DNA of 7,010 nucleotides from Bdellovibrionales bacterium. Lineage in GTDB: Bacteria > Bdellovibrionota > Bdellovibrionia > Bdellovibrionales > JAMPXM01. A program made the position numbers and the translations under genes. The notes below the pieces were generated by a model that had not been told where the DNA came from, ran no database searches, and worked only from the letters and a program-made list of their open reading frames with translations. Of the stretch, positions 5,781 through 7,010 are shown piece after piece (the first letter of the stretch is position 1; each line of letters opens with the position of its first letter). The DNA lies in assembly GCA_005792225.1 (NCBI GenBank), contig SXSP01000237.1, forward strand, positions 1 through 7,010, in the 5' to 3' direction.

Positions 5781-7010
5781 GGGCGTTTACATCTCCACCT
5801 ACGGCTGCCAGATGAACGTCAACGACACGGAACGCATGCTCTCGCTCCTCGAGATGGTGAATTTTGTACCCGTTCAGACGCCGGAGCAGGCCTCCCTCAT
5901 CATCATCAACTCCTGTTCTGTTCGCGAAAAGCCGGTTCACAAGGTTCACTCGGAAGTCGGCCGCTACAAAGAAATGAAGGCGCAAAATCCGCGTCTGAGG
6001 ATCGGTGTCGCCGGCTGCGTGGCCCAGCAAGAAAAACAAAAACTTCTGAAGGACATGCCGATTCTCGATTTCGTCTGCGGAACCGATGCGATCGATCAAC
6101 TTCCGGAAGTCGTCGCGCGCACGTATCAAGAGAAAAAAGAACGCGTCGTTGCCGCACGTTTTGAAAACGAGAAGCCGTACGCGGTGGATACTCTCATCCG
6201 AAATCCCGGGGTCGCGACCTTCGTGAACATCATGAAGGGCTGCGATAATTTCTGCACGTTCTGCGTGGTTCCCTTCACTCGCGGGCGCGAGAGAAGCCGC
6301 AACCTGGCGGAGCTCGTAAAGGACATTCGTGGTCTCGTCGCGCGAGGTGTAAAGGAAGTCACGCTCCTTGGTCAAAACGTGAACAGCTACAAATCCGACT
6401 GCGGCGCTGACTTCGGGCAACTCATGAAGGCACTCGCCGAGGACACCGACATCCAGCGCATTCGGTACACGACGAGCCACCCGAAAGATTTCAATCAAGA
6501 GCTCGTCGATATCAGCCAGAAGTACCGCTCAAAAATTTGCGACTATATCCATCTTCCCGCGCAGAGCGGAAACTCGGAAGTTCTCAAACGCATGAACCGC
6601 GGTTACACGCGCGAAGAGTATCTCGAAAAAGTGCGGATGATCCGGGAAGGTATTCCGGGCGTCGTACTCTCAACGGATCTCATCGTGGGTTTTCCCGGCG
6701 AGACCGAGGCGCAGTTCGAGGATACAGTGAGCCTCTTAAGAGAAGTTCGCTACGACAACATCTACGCCTTCAAATACAGTCCGCGCCCGTTTACGAAAGC
6801 GGCGAAGTACACCGAGCAGGTCAGTGAAACTGACAAGCAGCGGCGCCTTGAGGTTTTACTCGATTTGCAACGCGACATCAGCTTCGAACTCGCTCGCGAT
6901 TACGACAATTTGACCCTTGATGTGCTCGTGGAAGCAAAAACGAACCTCGAGGGACAACTGCAGGGCAGAAGTTCGCAAAACAAGCTTGTCTTCTTCTACG
7001 GCGGGGGCGA
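5752..7010 (+). CDS. miaB: tRNA-2-methylthio-N6-dimethylallyladenosine synthase MiaB (3' end missing)
   Basis: MiaB is a radical SAM methylthiotransferase. It adds a methylthio group to i6A37 of tRNAs reading UNN codons, giving ms2i6A and improving reading-frame maintenance. The 419 residues present show the full domain order. The N-terminal methylthiotransferase domain has its three iron-sulphur ligands: Cys19 in TYGCQMN, Cys55 in INSCSVREK and Cys89 in AGCVAQ. The radical SAM core has CX3CX2C at Cys164, Cys168 and Cys171 (GCDNFCTFCVVPFTRGRERS), with further conserved stretches such as LGQNVNSY, HLPAQSGN and DLIVGFPGET. A TRAM domain begins at about residue 385. E. coli MiaB is about 474 residues, so some 40-55 are probably cut off by the window edge. 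The GTG at 5752 is chosen from a nearby AAGG (5738-5741) and because it places the first motif where the family has it. Confidence 0.97.
   Translation, partial: MLNQDIGQGEGVYISTYGCQMNVNDTERMLSLLEMVNFVPVQTPEQASLIIINSCSVREKPVHKVHSEVGRYKEMKAQNPRLRIGVAGCVAQQEKQKLLKDMPILDFVCGTDAIDQLPEVVARTYQEKKERVVAARFENEKPYAVDTLIRNPGVATFVNIMKGCDNFCTFCVVPFTRGRERSRNLAELVKDIRGLVARGVKEVTLLGQNVNSYKSDCGADFGQLMKALAEDTDIQRIRYTTSHPKDFNQELVDISQKYRSKICDYIHLPAQSGNSEVLKRMNRGYTREEYLEKVRMIREGIPGVVLSTDLIVGFPGETEAQFEDTVSLLREVRYDNIYAFKYSPRPFTKAAKYTEQVSETDKQRRLEVLLDLQRDISFELARDYDNLTLDVLVEAKTNLEGQLQGRSSQNKLVFFYGGG

Noticed and set aside
5560..6498. Minus-strand open frame of 312 codons across the start of miaB
   Set aside because: The plus strand unmistakably encodes MiaB here; the long antisense frame is a by-product of codon bias.

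Overview
The window carries six complete protein genes and one truncated at the right edge. It looks like chromosomal DNA of a Gram-negative bacterium of moderately high GC. Three things point that way: a classical signal-peptide protein, a lipoprotein with a canonical lipobox, and a standard MiaB. A deltaproteobacterial or Bdellovibrionota-like lineage would fit the gene style (Lys/Ala/Pro-rich basic protein, many lineage-restricted proteins, GTG starts), but nothing here proves the taxon. There are no tRNA or rRNA genes, insertion sequences, phage genes or CRISPR arrays.

Layout, left to right. (1) 38-1552, plus strand: a small unrecognised basic protein followed 30 bp later by an exported beta-ladder protein resembling DUF4097, probably one operon. 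(2) 1636-2595, plus: a histone-H1-like Lys/Ala/Pro-rich tail joined to a small CX4CX10CX2H zinc-finger-like domain, closed by a textbook intrinsic terminator at 2643-2668. (3) 2704-4488, plus: a polytopic membrane protein with the motif order of a GT-C-type glycosyltransferase-like family, apparently leaderless. (4) 4485-4823, minus: a small Cys-rich outer-membrane-type lipoprotein whose stop codon interlocks with that of gene 3. (5) 4965-5609, minus: a soluble acidic protein of unknown function. (6) 5752 to the right end, plus: miaB, the tRNA 2-methylthio-N6-isopentenyladenosine methylthiotransferase, missing only its C-terminal end.

The genes do not form one pathway. The only firmly assigned one is miaB. 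The most informative regulatory region is 5610-5751, where the acidic-protein gene and miaB diverge. Good sigma70-type promoters on the two strands share nearly the same -10 bases, so the two genes probably compete for polymerase. A short reading frame (5706-5780) overlaps the miaB start and may be a leader peptide. Other points worth attention are the tail plus zinc-motif protein, the possible leaderless mRNAs at 2704 and 1636, and the inverted repeats ahead of the lipoprotein gene. I did not find a clear new multi-gene system.
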